A stretch of DNA of 64,000 nucleotides from Triticum aestivum (Eukaryota; Streptophyta; Magnoliopsida; Poales; Poaceae): the NCBI RefSeq assembly GCF_018294505.1, contig NC_057807.1:134259295-134323294 (forward strand), written 5' to 3'. The position numbers were made by a program, and so were the translations under genes. Positions 1 through 11,713 of the stretch are shown here, in pieces. The number at the start of each line of letters is the position of its first letter. Position 1 is the stretch's first letter. Below the pieces are notes generated by a model. The model did not search any database. It was not told the origin of the DNA and worked only from the letters and a program-made list of their open reading frames with translations.

Positions 1-800
1 AGATGGGTGGCGTAGCCACCGTCCACTGGAGATTGGCCACCGGCGGCGAAGGCAAGATCACCCGCTCAGAAGGGTTAATTTCATAGCCAGCCTCAGCAAT
101 CGTGTCAACGAGAATCTGAGAAGCTGGATATCTGTAGCCCTTACAAACAGGGTACTGATGAAACGTAGCAAAAGAAATTTTCTTACGTGAAGAAAGTCCC
201 GATCTAAGAGAAGGCTTAGATGGAGGTTTATGCATGGCAATCAAACCAAAGTTGCACGCCTTTTTGAGGGACTAACCAAAATCCACTCAGCGTCGCATTC
301 CTTTCTCCAGATCACTAACTCACGACTCTAATTAGGACCACCATTTCCCCAAAGATGAAAATAACACTTGAACTGAGGGCAGGCATATGATCTTAACTTG
401 AGGATGTAAAGGCCAACTTGCTTGCAGGAGACAAAGAACGAAAATACCTTGCCCTTAATTAGCTGGACCAACAAATCAATGGCCGAACCGCCAATCGCTG
501 ATTCCAATGCAGCCGCCACAGAATCCTCATCCAGACGAAAAGCATGTCTGCTGAAAGACACCACCATGATGAAATGGCTCGTGTCATCCGAAGGATGAAT
601 AGATTTCCCACAGGAGTTGAAAACCTTATCCGCAAAGATGGCACCCGGAGAGAAATCCAGATCTAACGTTGATCCACCAGAGGAACCCATAGAAGATGGG
701 TATAAACGTGTAGATCACAGCACGCCGGAGAAGATGAGTGGAGAAGATCCAAGAAACACTGGCTAGAGGTGGAGATCGCCGGAGAACCTAGGTCGCGGGT
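1..800 (-). mobile_element. 5' end of a LINE retrotransposon, cut by the window edge
   Basis: The minus strand runs from a GC-rich leader (about 690-800) into the start of a LINE ORF1. The first ORF resembles the N-terminus of ORF1 in the complete LINE at 56106-63702: both share a block with MVVSFSR followed by a lysine/phenylalanine-rich stretch and a LW-x(3)-GPN motif. The rest of the element lies left of the window. The right boundary is uncertain by about 30 bases, because Copia gag coding resumes near 820. The likely reading is a LINE inserted into the Copia gag region. No target duplication can be checked, since the LINE 3' end is not in view. Confidence 0.6.
328..690 (-). pseudogene. 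LINE ORF1 N-terminal fragment (gag-like, nucleic-acid-binding)
   Basis: A 120-codon reading frame starts at an ATG (complement of 688-690) with MGSSGG and stops after LWGNGGPN. In plant LINEs ORF1 encodes an RNA-binding chaperone-like protein with an N-terminal conserved domain and a later CCHC knuckle; only the N-terminal part is here. The matching region of the LINE at 63053-63571 reads on past its GPN motif, so the stop here is probably a disabling mutation. Further minus-strand coding resembling ORF1 may continue at 58-240 in another frame, but I cannot confirm it. The call rests on similarity between the two copies in this window. Confidence 0.55.
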
Positions 801-819
801 GGGGTGGTGGGTGAAGCTG

Positions 820-2718
820 CCCCATCATATTGTGTGAGCATGTTGGTGCATATTTTTTCACCAAGGGTATTGTGAAGCATGAACATTTGACGAACAAGTG
901 GACAATGAAAGTTCAGATCTTGGTTACGATAAATAGGATGATTGTCAAGGAATCCTGGGACGAAAAACATAGTAAAACCATTTGGACATTTTTATCTTGC
1001 GTCCCACAAGATGTTTAAGGTCCCCAGCATAAGCATCGGACGCCTTTGATTTCCGGCTAAAGACCTTTCCCTGCAAAAGAGAGTTAAGTTTTCTTAACCA
1101 CCCACATCTTTAGGGGTGGCTTAGAAGCAATGAGTCTAAGTGCAGCATCTGAGAACTTCGGCTTTGGAGCCCTAGCAAATAGCCTTGTAGGAGGTGTATA
1201 ATACTCCTAAGAATAGGCAGAAAAGTTCTTGGACTTATGAACATAGCGGTTTGACGAAACACACTCATATTCAAAAGTCTGAGTATGGTTTCACTGCAAA
1301 ACATTAGCGTTAGGGTGACTCTAGTGAGTCCTTTGTCTGTATGAAGCCTTTGGTCCGGGATTTGTCTTCTTCCCTGTTGTGGTCATGACGACATTCATGG
1401 GAAGACTTTCAAGACAACTTTTGGGTACCTAGATCTTCTTAAGAGGTGGTCCGTTCCTGCAGTTACTACCAATATACCTGGCAAACACTTCACCATTTTG
1501 ATTCCTAACCAGTTTATAGTTTGCATCAAAGGATTCATCAATGATAATTGGGTTAGCACAAGTGAAGCCAGATAAGGTAGATGGATCCACTGAAGGTTCC
1601 TTAGTAGCAACCCATGTGGTTTTGGGGTACTTCTCAGGCATCCAGTAAGAACCATCAACATTCATTTTCCTCTCGAACCCAACACCCTCTTTCGTAGGGT
1701 TTCAGTTCAGAATCTGTTTTTTGAGGACATCACATAGTGTTTGATACCCTTTGAGACTTTTGTACATTCCTGTCTCAAGCAATGTCTTCAACCTGGCATT
1801 CTCATCAGCAATAGTAGTGGTATCCTCAGCAGAGGGGTTAGTTACCACATTAGCAGTTGAAGATATTGCAACAGTAGCAGCAGCTGAACATTCAGCAACA
1901 GAGACAACATTATCACACTCAAGACATTTTAGACATGGTGGTTCAAATCCTTCCTGAGCGGAACTGATCTGTTGAGCGCGGAGTGACTTGTTCTCCTTTT
2001 GAAGATCTTCATGAGCCAATCTCAATTTCTCAAGCTCTTGCTTCCTTTGAAGATAATCATAGGAAAGATTTTCATGAGAAGTTGAGAGCGTTTCATGACG
2101 ACTTTCAAGTTCCTTGTACTTAACATGAAGATTTTTAATGTCTTCAATTAAGGACTGAGTTCGGGTCATTTCCGTGTCCAACAGGTCATCGCTTTTGTCT
2201 AACAACTTCTGAATATGTTCCATAGCATTCTGTTGTTCAGTTGCAATTTAAGCGAGTGTCTTGTAGCTAGGTTTAGAGTCACCAGAGGTTACCTTGACAC
2301 TACGTGCCATGAGGCAGTAGTTTTGATTAGATGGCTCGGGTTCGAAAGACATCGTTTTAAGCAATTATTTGAACTCGCAGAACCATGGGTCTTGACGGGT
2401 TCGATGACCCTCACAGACATCAGAAATCCGGTCCGAGATAAGCTTCGCATTGCAAAGATGCATGATGCGCCTGAACTCGTCATTGGATACACATGAGCAT
2501 ATTATATCCTTAGCCGTGATATCCAGACGAGTGTACTTTTGAATGTCGTCAGCATTCACCATCTTGCATAAATCGGTGAGACCAATCTCTGTGACGGTCC
2601 ACAGTTCACTGTTCATGGCAAGGAGGCGCTTCTTCATCATTACTTTCCATTTTGGATAATCTTGACCATCAAAGATAGGGAACGCAGCGGAGACTTTGAT
2701 TATCCCTGCAGTCGACAT
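820..2718 (-). pseudogene. Copia gag polyprotein, broken
   Basis: Translation starts at the ATG complementing 2716-2718 (MSTAGIIKV). The first 110 or so codons look like the Copia gag domain (UBN2/DUF4219 type: FPIFDGQDYPKWKVMMKKRL, later DLCKMV and IICSCVS). An in-frame stop near 2365 interrupts it. A second stretch at 1702-2223 is a long heptad-rich coiled coil (ELESRHETL, RKQELEKLRLAHEDLQKEN). A third at 1429-1665 and a fourth at 788-970 (MFFVPGFLDNHPIYR) continue gag in other frames. The protein would form the capsid-like particle. Several frameshifts make the copy non-functional. Confidence 0.7.
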
Positions 2719-2770
2719 AGCTAAAACTCCAGGTGGTTAAACCAAATCACACAGAACAAGAGAGCACCTT

Positions 2771-2782
2771 GCTCTGATACCA
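2771..2782 (-). other. Primer-binding site, initiator tRNA-Met type
   Basis: The plus strand reads GCTCTGATACCA, the complement of TGGTATCAGAGC, which is the standard plant Copia primer site matching the 3' end of initiator tRNA-Met. It lies just inside the LTR end and sets the element's orientation as minus. Confidence 0.85.
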
Positions 2783-2784
2783 AT

Positions 2785-4118
2785 TGAAAGTGCTAGTATT
2801 CGACTAGAGGGGGGTGAATAGACGATTTTTATGAAAGTCTTCAAAACATGGGTGCTTTGAAGACAAACAATAGAAATGAACCTATTGATATGCAGTGGAA
2901 GGTAGACTACACTAGACAAGCTATAGTCAAGTAAGCAATGTAGTGAAAGCACGAAAACTATCAGCAACTAGGTAGTGTGGATCAGGATGGGAGATAATAT
3001 GAAGCCAAACAATAAACAGTCTTCACTCAGTGAAGTCAAACAAATCAGACAAGTAGGCAATGACTTCAGAAAGACAAACTGTAAGTAAAGAGAGGTGAAG
3101 GATAGAACCAGTTGCTCGGAGAGCATAGGGATTTGTTGGACCAGTTCGAATTGATGTGACAACTGTACGTCTGGTTAGGGAGGCTGAGATTCAACTCAGA
3201 AGACCGTGTCTTCACCTTATTCCCCTTGAGCTAAGAACACTTAGTCCTCGCCCAATCACTCTGGTAAGTCTTCAAGGGAGACTTCCAAACCTTCACAGAC
3301 TTTGTTCACCGGCAATCCACAATGACTCTTGGATGCTCAGAACACGACGCCTAACCGGCTGGAGGATTCACAGTCCTCAAGTGTGATAAGTCTTCAGATC
3401 ATGCGAACAGAAAGACTTCAGTGATGCCTAACACTCTTTGGCTCTGGGTGTTTTGGGCTTTGTCCTCGCAAGGAATACTCTCTCAAAGGCTTCGGAGGTG
3501 GGTTGCTCTCAGACGACAAAAGTCGTGCACTAACTCTGAGCAGCCAGCAATTTATGGTGTAGGGGGGTGGGCTATTTATAGCCAGGAGGCACCCCGACCT
3601 GATTTGTTCAAAATGACCCTGGGTCACTAAGGAACTGACACGTGTCCAACGATCAGATTTCAAACACACGCGGCAGCTTGACTTGGCTACAAGTAAAGCT
3701 GACTCATCTAGCTCTAGATAAGATTTGCTCTCATTGTCTTCGCTCGAAGACATAGGATTTGGTTGAGCATCACTTCAGTCACTCTGACTTTGTTCACTTG
3801 AACCCCACTTAATAGTATGGTGGTTCCTATGACTCAACAAAGAAGAAAAGGAAACTGCGAAACAACTATGTCTTCGTACTCCATAGTCTTCATGCGATGT
3901 CTTCTCATTTCATAGTCTTCTATGTGAATATCTTCACAGACCACCATTGTCTTCAATGTCTTCACACATTTTTAGGGGTCATCTTTGGTAGGTAAACTGA
4001 ATCAATATGGGACTACTACCTGTGTTATCCTGCAATTCTCACAAACACATTAGTCCCTCAACCAAGTTTGTCGTCAATACTCCAAAACCAACTAGGGGTG
4101 GCACTAGATGCACTTACA
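2785..4118 (-). repeat. 5' LTR of the Copia element (1334 bp)
   Basis: Read on the minus strand, the LTR starts TGTAAGTGCATCTAGTGCCA and ends GCACTTTCA. The ends form an imperfect inverted repeat (TGTAAGTGC against TGAAAGTGC). The inner end lies two bases from the primer-binding site, as expected for a Copia 5' LTR. The outer end meets Gypsy interior sequence. The minus-strand ORF at 3418-3753 inside the LTR is not a known protein. Confidence 0.8.
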
Positions 4119-4655
4119 ACTATAAGTGATGTGTCAAACCAATTCTTATTTTGTTTTGTATTATATCTACTGTATTCCAACTTTTCTATGGCAAAAACTT
4201 GTCAAAGAAAACTATAGAGCCATCAAAATAAGCACACAACACAAAGAAAACAGAATCTGTCAAAACAGAACAGTCTGTAGTAATCTGAAACTTTGGAATA
4301 CTTATGTAACTCCAAAAATTCTACCAAATTAGGAAGACCAGAATAATTTGTATATTAATCGTTTTCAAAAAGAATCAGGGTAAAATCTCTTTTCTGTGAT
4401 TTATGATAATTATTTACGTGAGCGCAAAGTTTCTGTCTTTTTCAGCAAGATCAAACAACTATCACCCCGGAAGATCCTAAAGGCTTTAATTGGCACAAAC
4501 ACTAACTAAAACACAAAAAACACAATCATAACAGTAGCATAATTGTGCTAACACTCAAGAACAGAAAGCAAAAAGCAAAAATAAATTTTATTCATTGGGT
4601 TGCCTCCCAACAAGCGCTATAGTTTTACGCCCTTAGCTAGGCATAAAGCAAGGAT
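4119..4655 (-). other. Non-coding interior of the Gypsy element
   Basis: This AT-rich stretch follows the protease stop codon. No reading frame of note is present on either strand. It corresponds in position to the region after protease in the complete Gypsy element further right, where the non-autonomous element has lost pol. Confidence 0.5.
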
Positions 4656-7600
4656 CTAAGTTTTGTCATCCTTGGTGCTAGATCCATAAGATGCCCTCAT
4701 GATTGATTCATATGGTGGCTTAATTCTTGTTCTAGGAAAGTGTTCCATACCCTTCCTCAAAGGAAATTGGAACTTAATATTGCCTTCTTTCATATCAATC
4801 ACTGCACCGATAGTGCGTAAAAACGGTCTGCCAAGAATAATTGGACAAGACAGATTGCAATCAATATCAAGAACAATAAAATATATGGTCACATAATTCC
4901 TATTTGCAAGAATAAGAACATCATTAATTCTTCCCATAGGCTTTTTAATATTAGAATCCGCTAAGTGCAAATTTAAAGAGCATTCTTCAATATCGGTAAG
5001 ACCAAGCACATCACATAAAGATTTTGGAATTGTAGAAACACTAGCACCCAAGTCACATAAAGCAAAACACTCATAATTTTTAATATTGACTTTGATAGTA
5101 GGTTCCCATTCATCATGCAAATTTCTAGGAATTGAAGCTTCTAATTCCAATTTTTCTTCAAAAGCTTTCATCATGGCATCAACAATATGTTTAGTAAAAG
5201 CTTTATTTTGTTCATAAGCATGGGTTGAATTTAGCATGGATTGCAACAAAGAAATACAATAAATCAAAGAGCAACTATCATAATTAAAGTCTTTGTAATC
5301 CAAAAGAGTGGGCACATTACTAGTTAAAGTTTTGACCTCTTCAAACCCACTTTCATCAATTTTTTCAACAAGATTTTCACCCTCCGGAATATTGGGACGC
5401 CTTCTACCTAAAGTTGACTCTTCTCCAGTCCCTTTTTCATCAATCTTATTTTTACTAAATGATAACCCACAAGTATAGGGGATCACAACAATTTTCGAGG
5501 GTAAGTATTTAACCCAAATTTATAGAATCGACACAAGGGGAGCCAAAGAATATTTGAAGGTATTAGCAGCTGAGTTGTCAATTCAACCACACCTGGAGAT
5601 TAATTATCTGCAGCAAAGTGATCAGTAGCAAAGTAGTTTGATAGTTTTGATAGCAGTGACAGCAGCAACAGTAACGGTAACAGTGATAGCAGTGACATTG
5701 TAGCAGTAATGATAGCAGTAGCAACAGTAGTAACTTAGCAGGAACAATATATGATAAATTCGTAGGCATTGGATCGGTGACTCGTTGGATGATATTCATG
5801 ATGTGACAGTTATAACCTAGGGCGATACGGCACTAGCTCCAGTTAATCGATATAATGTAGGCATGTATTCTGTAAATAGTCATACGTGCTCTATCAAAAG
5901 AACTTGCATGACATCTTTTGTCCTACCCTCCCGTGGCAGCGGGGTCCATATTGGAAACTAAGGGATATTAAGGCCTCCTTTTAATAGAGAACCGGAACAA
6001 AGCATCAACACATAGTGAATACATGAACTCCTCAAACTACGGTCATCACCGAGAGTGTGCCCGGTTGTTGTCACTCCAGGGTTGTCGGATCATAACACGT
6101 AGTAGGTGACTATAACTTGCAAGACCGGATCTAAAACATGGACATAATGATGAATTCATAATGGTTCAGATCTGAGTTCATGGCACCCAGGCCCAAAGTG
6201 ACAAGCATTAAGCATAGCAAAGTCATAGCAACATCAATCTAAGAACATAGTGGATACTAGGGATCAGGCCCTAACAAAACTAACTCGATTACATGATGAA
6301 TCTCATCCAACTCCTCATCGACCAGCGAGCCTACGAAGGAATTACTCACTCCCGGTGGGGAGTATCATGGAATTGGCGATGGAGATGGGTTGGTGATGAC
6401 GAAGAACGAAGATCCCCCTCTCCGGAGCCCCAAACGGACTCCAGATCTGCCCTCCCGAGGAAGAACAGGACTTGGCGGCGGCTCCGTCTCGTTGATCACG
6501 ATAATTCTTTCTCCCTGATTTTTTTTCTGGAATAATGTTATTTTATAGTATCAGGGGGGTCATCAGCGGGGCCACCAGGTGGGTACAACCCACCTGGGCG
6601 CGCCAAGAGAGGGGGGCGCGCCCTGGTGGGTTGTTCCCACCCAGGGGCCCCTCTCTGGTGGGTCTTGGCTCCAAAAATCCTCTTTTATTCCATAAAAAAT
6701 CCTTGCAAAGTTTCGTTCCATTTCAAGAACTTTTATTTCTGCACAAAAACAACACCATGGTAGTTCTGCTGAAAACAGCGCCAGTCCGGGGTTAGTTTCA
6801 TTCAAATAATGCAAATTAGAGTCCAAAACAAGAGGAAAAGCGTGAGAAAAAGTTGATACGTTGGAGACGTATCACTAAACAAGGAATCAATAGAAGAAAC
6901 ACCAATCATTTTAAGATCTTCATCACTTTTGCGAAAGAAATCACTAGAAAACGCTTTTTCTAAAACTTCTCTTTTATCTCTAAGCATAGCGGTTCTTTTG
7001 TTACTTTCATCCATAGAAACATGAAAAGCTTTAATTTTCATCTTGAGGTTTTCCACAACATGGGCAATTCTATCAACACTTCTAGACAAATCATCAATCT
7101 TATTCAACTTTTCTTCTATGGAAGTGTTGAAAACTTTTTGCGTGTTGATAAATTCTTTAATATTATTCTCAGGATCAGAGGTGTTCCTATTATTATTGTA
7201 AGATTGATTTCCATAGGAATTACCATAATTATTAGAGGAATTACTAGGAAAAGGCCTAGGATTAAAATTACCTCTATAAGCATTATTGTTGAAATTATTG
7301 CGAGAGATAAAATTCACATCTATGGCATCACTATTTTGCTCAAACAAAGTAGACAAAGGCATATCATTAAAAGCAATAGAAGCACTTTTAATAGCAACCA
7401 ATTTCATAAGAGCATCAACTTTTTCACTCATAGAAGAAATTTCTTCAACCGAATTAACTTTCTTACTAGTAGGAGCCCTTTCGGTATGCCATTGTGAATA
7501 ATTTGCCATGATATTATCAAGCAATTTGGTGGCTTCACCCAAGGTAATTTCCATAAAAGTACCACCCGCGGCGGAATCTAAAAGATTACGAGAAACAAAT

Positions 7601-8130
7601 TTCAATCCCACATAATTTTTTTTATGATCATCCAAATATTTAACCCATGAGTTGAGCAATTCCTTAGCATCGTTTTCATCCTTTCCCAAGATTGTGCAAC
7701 ATGCTCATGTTCAAGTTACGTGAAATTCATGATCTGGGTTCTAAGGGAAATAATTTTTGCGGGAGGAAAATACTTAGTGATAAAAGCATCTTTGCACTTA
7801 TTCCAAGAATCGATAATATTGCGAGGCAAAGAAGAGAACCAATTTTTTTGCGAAATCACGCAAGGAAAACGGAAATAATTTCATCTTGACCATATAATTG
7901 TCCACATCTCTTTTCTTTTGCATATCGCATAATTCCACGAAGGTATTAAGATGAGACGCGACATCCTCATTAGGAGTATCGGAAAATTGGTCTTTCATAA
8001 CAAGATTCAGCAAAGCAGTATTAATATCACAAGTCTCCGCACTAGTGGCAGGCGGAGCAAGCGGAGTGCCAATAAAATCATTGTTGTTGGTATTTGATAA
8101 GTCACATAGTTTGGTGTTCTCTTGTGTCAT
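4656..8130 (-). pseudogene. Gypsy gag-protease, split by a solo LTR and frameshifted
   Basis: Gag starts at the ATG complementing 8128-8130 (MTQENTKLCD). The retrotransposon gag domain (about 8040-7690) has the typical KLFPFSLRDFAK block but changes frame near 7800-7700. A long C-terminal gag segment follows (7689-6880; asparagine-rich, then coiled). The frame is broken by the solo LTR at 5460-6874 and resumes at 5459 in a protease domain with the catalytic DLGASVS and flap-side ILGRPFL motifs, ending at 4656. The protease would cleave the gag-pol polyprotein. With one copy of CTAAA and the LTR removed, the two sides appear continuous, so the insertion broke a reading frame that was open there. 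Confidence 0.75.
5460..6874 (-). mobile_element. Solo LTR (1415 bp) of the same family as the Gypsy at 11714-21237
   Basis: The element runs from TGATAACCCACAAGTATAGG to GATACGTTGGAGACGTATCA on the plus strand, so its LTR sense is minus (TGATACGTCTCC start). A perfect 5-bp target duplication flanks it: CTAAA at 5455-5459 and at 6875-6879. The ends match the LTRs of the complete Gypsy at 11714-13125 and 19829-21237. No interior is present, so it is a solo LTR left by recombination between two LTRs. Small ORFs within (for example 6535-6795) are chance. Confidence 0.92.
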
Positions 8131-8313
8131 GATGACCACACAATAAGATTGCACTCAAAAAAGCAGATCCGGCAAGAAAACAGCGAACGGAAAAAGAGAA
8201 GCGAATAAAACGGCAAATTTTTGTGAAGTGGGGGAGAGGAAAACGAGAGGCAAATAATGTAAATTGCAAGAAGATGAGATTTGTGATTAGGAACCTGGTT
8301 ATGTTGAAGATCC

Positions 8314-8331
8314 TCCCCGGCAACAGCGCTA
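8314..8331 (-). other. Primer-binding site, tRNA-Asp type (degenerate)
   Basis: Minus strand TAGCGCTGTTGCCGGGGA differs at two positions from TGGCGCCGTTGCCGGGGA, the complement of the plant tRNA-Asp 3' end. It lies 11 bases inside the LTR. Confidence 0.7.
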
Positions 8332-8342
8332 GTAATTCCTTT

Positions 8343-9945
8343 TGATGTCGCTTGAAGCTACGTCGGTTTTTTCCCCAAAGAGGAAGGGATGATGCAGCAC
8401 AATGGTGGTAGATATTTCCCTCAGATATGAAACCAAGGTTATCAAACCAGTAGGAGAACCAAGCAACACAATGTAAATAGACCCTGCACACAAATAACAA
8501 CACCTCGCAACCTGACGTGTTAAAGGGGTTGTCAATCCCTTTCAGGGTACGACGCCTCAAGATAGGCAAAGGACGTGAGGTAAATTTGTAGATGGGATAA
8601 ATAGATCGCGGATCAAATAAATTGCAGCAAGGTATTTTTGTATTTTTTAGTTTAATAGATCTAAAAATAAATGCAAGGAAAAAGTAGATCGCAAGGCAAA
8701 TACGTGAGAAAGAAGACCCGAGGGCCGTAGGTTTCACTAGTGGCTTCTCTCGAGAAAAATAGCAAACGGTGGGTGAACAAATTACTGTTGGGCAATTGAT
8801 AGAACTTCAAATAATTATGACAATATCCATGCAATGATCATTACATAGGCATCACATCCAAGATTAGTAGACCGACTCCTGCCTGCATCTACTACTATTA
8901 CTCCACACATCGACCGCTATCCAACATGCATCTAGTGTATTAAGTTCATGGAAAAACAGAGTAATGCAATAAGAACAATGACATGATGTAGACAAGATCC
9001 GTTTATCTACTGCGGCAGATACGAATCCCGTCTTTTTATCCTTAGTAGCAACGATACATATGTGTCGGTTACCTTTCTGTCACTAGGATCAAGCACCGTA
9101 AGATCAAACCCACTACCGGGCACCTCTTCCCATTGCAAGATAAATAGATCAAGTTGGCCAAACAAAACCCAAATATCGGAGAAGAAATACGAGGCTATAA
9201 GAGATCACACATATAAGAGATCAAAGAACTCAAATAACTTTCATGGATATAAAAAGATATAACTGATCATAAACTCAAAGTTCATCGGATCCCAAGAAAC
9301 ACACCGCAAAAAGGACTTACATCATATGGATCTCCAAGAGATCATTGTATTGATAATTAAGAGAGAGAGATAGAGAGAGGAAGCCATCTAGCTACTAACT
9401 ACAGACCCGAAGGTCTACAAATAACTACTCACACATCATTAGAGAGGCACCAATGGAAGTGGTAAACCCCTCTGTGATGGTGTATAGATTGGATCTCGGT
9501 GTTCTAGACTCTGCGGCAGCTGGATGAAAATTTCATCGACTCCTCCAGGGTTTCTGGAATATTGGGGTATTTGTAGAGCAAAGAGTCGGTCCAGGGGCAC
9601 CCGAGGTGGGCACAACCCACCTGGGCGTGCCTGGGCCTCCTGGCGCACCCAGGTGGGTTGTCCCCTCCTCGGGACTCCCCCCAGGTGCAACCAGGGCCCA
9701 TTGTGTTCCTTCTGGCCCATAAAAAATCATCGTAAATTGGCGTGGTATTTGGACCCCTTCTGATATTGATTTCCTGCGATGTAAAAAACATGCAGAAAAC
9801 AACAACTGGCACTTGGCACTATGTCAATAGGTTAGTACCAAAAAATGATATAAAATGACTATATAATGATTATAAAACATCCAAGACTGATAATAAAACA
9901 GCACGGAAAAATAGTCAAAAATTATAGATGCGTTGAAGACGTATC
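8343..9945 (-). repeat. 5' LTR of the minus-strand Gypsy element (~1.6 kb)
   Basis: Sense is minus: it starts GATACGTCTTCAACGCATCT and ends CTTCAAGCGACATCA. The outer terminal base is G on the plus strand at 9946 where A is expected, so the TG...CA end has mutated or the boundary is off by one. No genes are present. The block at 9524-9812, with GC-rich ORFs on both strands, is part of the LTR. Confidence 0.75.
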
Positions 9946-10006
9946 GGCCCACACCACCATCATCTGAATCCTCGGCAGCGGCTGCTAGTCAGCCCTGCCG
10001 GAGTCA

Positions 10007-11713
10007 AGGAGTTTATTAAGTTGGAACTGTCGAGGGCTTGGGAACCCTCAGACAGTTCGAGAGCTTCGCAAAATTGTGACGCAAGAAGGCCCCACCCTTC
10101 TGTTCGTCATGGAAACAAAAATCAAGGGCAAGAGAGTGGAGGTTTTGAAGACTACATTAGGTTTCTCTGGATGTTTTGTCGTCGATAGCGACGGGCTTAG
10201 TGGTGGTATCGGTCTTTTCTGGTCTAAAGATGTTGATGTCTCTTTGATAAACTATAGCTTGTCTCACATTGATGTAAACGTCAAGAAAGATAATAAGAGT
10301 TGGCGATTTACTGGTTTTTATGGAGAGCCAAGGGTGAATCGACACCACAGTTGGCATTTCTTGCGTACTTTGGCTGAATTACAGCATGAAGCGTGGGTCT
10401 GTATGGGGGATTTCAATGAAACGTTGCATGCCGAAGAACATTTTAGTGTCAACGCTCGTCTGGAGGGCCAGATGCGAGCATTCCATGAAGCAATGGCAGA
10501 TTGCGCACTCCAAGATTTGGGGTAGCGAGGAGTCCCCTTTACGTGGGATAACAGCCAACAGGGGGAGATGAATGTTAAAGTGAGACTTGATCAGGCTCTC
10601 GTCAATGCATCGTTCCTATACCTGTTTGAGCATACAACCGTGAAGCATATTAGTAGTGTCGAGTCTGACCACTGCTATGTACTTGCGGAGTTGAGGTCTA
10701 CTATACCTTCTGGCTGGTCACGTGCACCACGCTCATTTCGACATGAAAATGTCTGTCAGTCCCATGCAGACTATGATGAAAAGGTTAGGGCGATGTGGCA
10801 AGCGGGAGCTAGGCAAAGAGGTTTGAAGGGTATTGTCGATGCCCTTGCAGAAGTGCAGCATCAACTCTGCTCCTGGGGGGAGCAGGAATTTGGTAACATG
10901 ACAAAAGAAGTGCGTAAGTTGCAGAAGCGGCTGGAGAGGCCGCGAGGTGCCTCATTGGGTCGTGGCCCGACGGAGGAAGAGAAGACAGTCTCAAAACAAT
11001 TGCGAGAAGCGTTACGGCAGGAGGAGATTTGGCTCAAACAACGCTCTCAAGTTTCGTGGTTACGAGAGGGCGATGGCAATATTGGATACTTCCAGGTTCA
11101 GGCTGCCCAACGGAAGAGAATCAATAGGATTACCTCACTGGAGAATGCTGCAGTCAGAGTTGTAGTGATCCAGGAGAGATTAAGAATGAAATTCAGAATT
11201 TTTACCAGGCACTATACCAAACACAAGGCTATATACCGATAGAGGAGCTGCTTTCACATGTTCAACCTAAGGTGTCAGAGGCTATGAATGAGACCTTGCA
11301 AAAAGAGTTTGTGGCGGCTGAGGTAAAGGAAGCTTTATTTCAAATTGCACCGTCAAAGGCCCCCGGGGTCGACGGTTTCACAGCCGGATTCTACCAACGG
11401 CACTGGGATGTTGTTGGTGATGACATTATTGTTGCGGTATTGGGTTTCTTGAATGGGGGATAATTGCCCTCGGTTTGAACGATACAACGATCACCCTTAT
11501 TCCTAAGGTGCGTAACCCTCAGAAGATCGCTCAGTATCGCCCAATTTCTCTATGCCCAGTTCTGTATAAGATTGCAGTTAAGGTGGTGGCCAACAGACTG
11601 TGCCTTATCTTGGATGAGGTCATAGGAGAGGAACAGAGTGCGTTTGTGCTTGGCTGTTTGATAACGGACAATGTACTTGTCACATATGAGAGCACACACG
11701 CTATAAGGAGGCG
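10007..11713 (+). pseudogene. LINE ORF2, part 1: endonuclease and N-terminal reverse transcriptase
   Basis: The reading frame begins SLLSWNCRGLGNP, typical of the start of plant LINE ORF2. The codon where ATG is expected (10007-10009) is AGG. The endonuclease domain (exonuclease-endonuclease-phosphatase fold, nicks target DNA for priming) includes FVMETK, GDFNE and, after a TAG at 10523-10525, SDHCYVLAEL. A charged linker follows (to about 11240), then the reverse transcriptase start: SKAPGVDGFTAGFYQ and LIPKVRNPQKIAQYRPISLC. Frame breaks occur near 11240 and 11460. The frame is cut at 11713 by the Gypsy insertion and continues in part 2. Confidence 0.85.

Larger units (their letters stand above)
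800..4118 (-). mobile_element. Copia-type LTR retrotransposon, 5' half (LTR, primer site, gag)
   Basis: On the minus strand the order is LTR (4118 to 2785), a tRNA-Met primer-binding site, then gag from 2718 down to about 820. The interior downstream of gag (protease, integrase, reverse transcriptase) and the second LTR are not in the window. The element is cut near 800 by LINE sequence. Next to the LTR start at 4119 lies interior sequence of the Gypsy element, so this Copia appears inserted into that Gypsy. The 5 bases beside it are ACTAT, but the partner copy is out of view. Stops and frame changes in gag show the copy is dead. Confidence 0.75.
4119..9945 (-). mobile_element. Gypsy-type LTR retrotransposon, 5' half, interrupted by a solo LTR
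   Basis: On the minus strand the order is LTR (9945 to 8343), tRNA-Asp primer site (8331 to 8314), gag from 8130, aspartic protease ending at 4656, then AT-rich non-coding interior to 4119. No reverse transcriptase or integrase is visible. The PBS type and the gag-protease layout match the Athila branch of plant Gypsy elements, many of which are non-autonomous. The element is interrupted by a solo LTR at 5460-6874 and bounded on the left by the Copia LTR. On the right it abuts LINE sequence, so it may be inserted in that LINE with the LINE's 5' part out of view. Confidence 0.75.

Noticed and set aside
3156..3753. ORFs on both strands in the Copia LTR
   Set aside because: No family resemblance; they lie inside a defined LTR and are chance frames.
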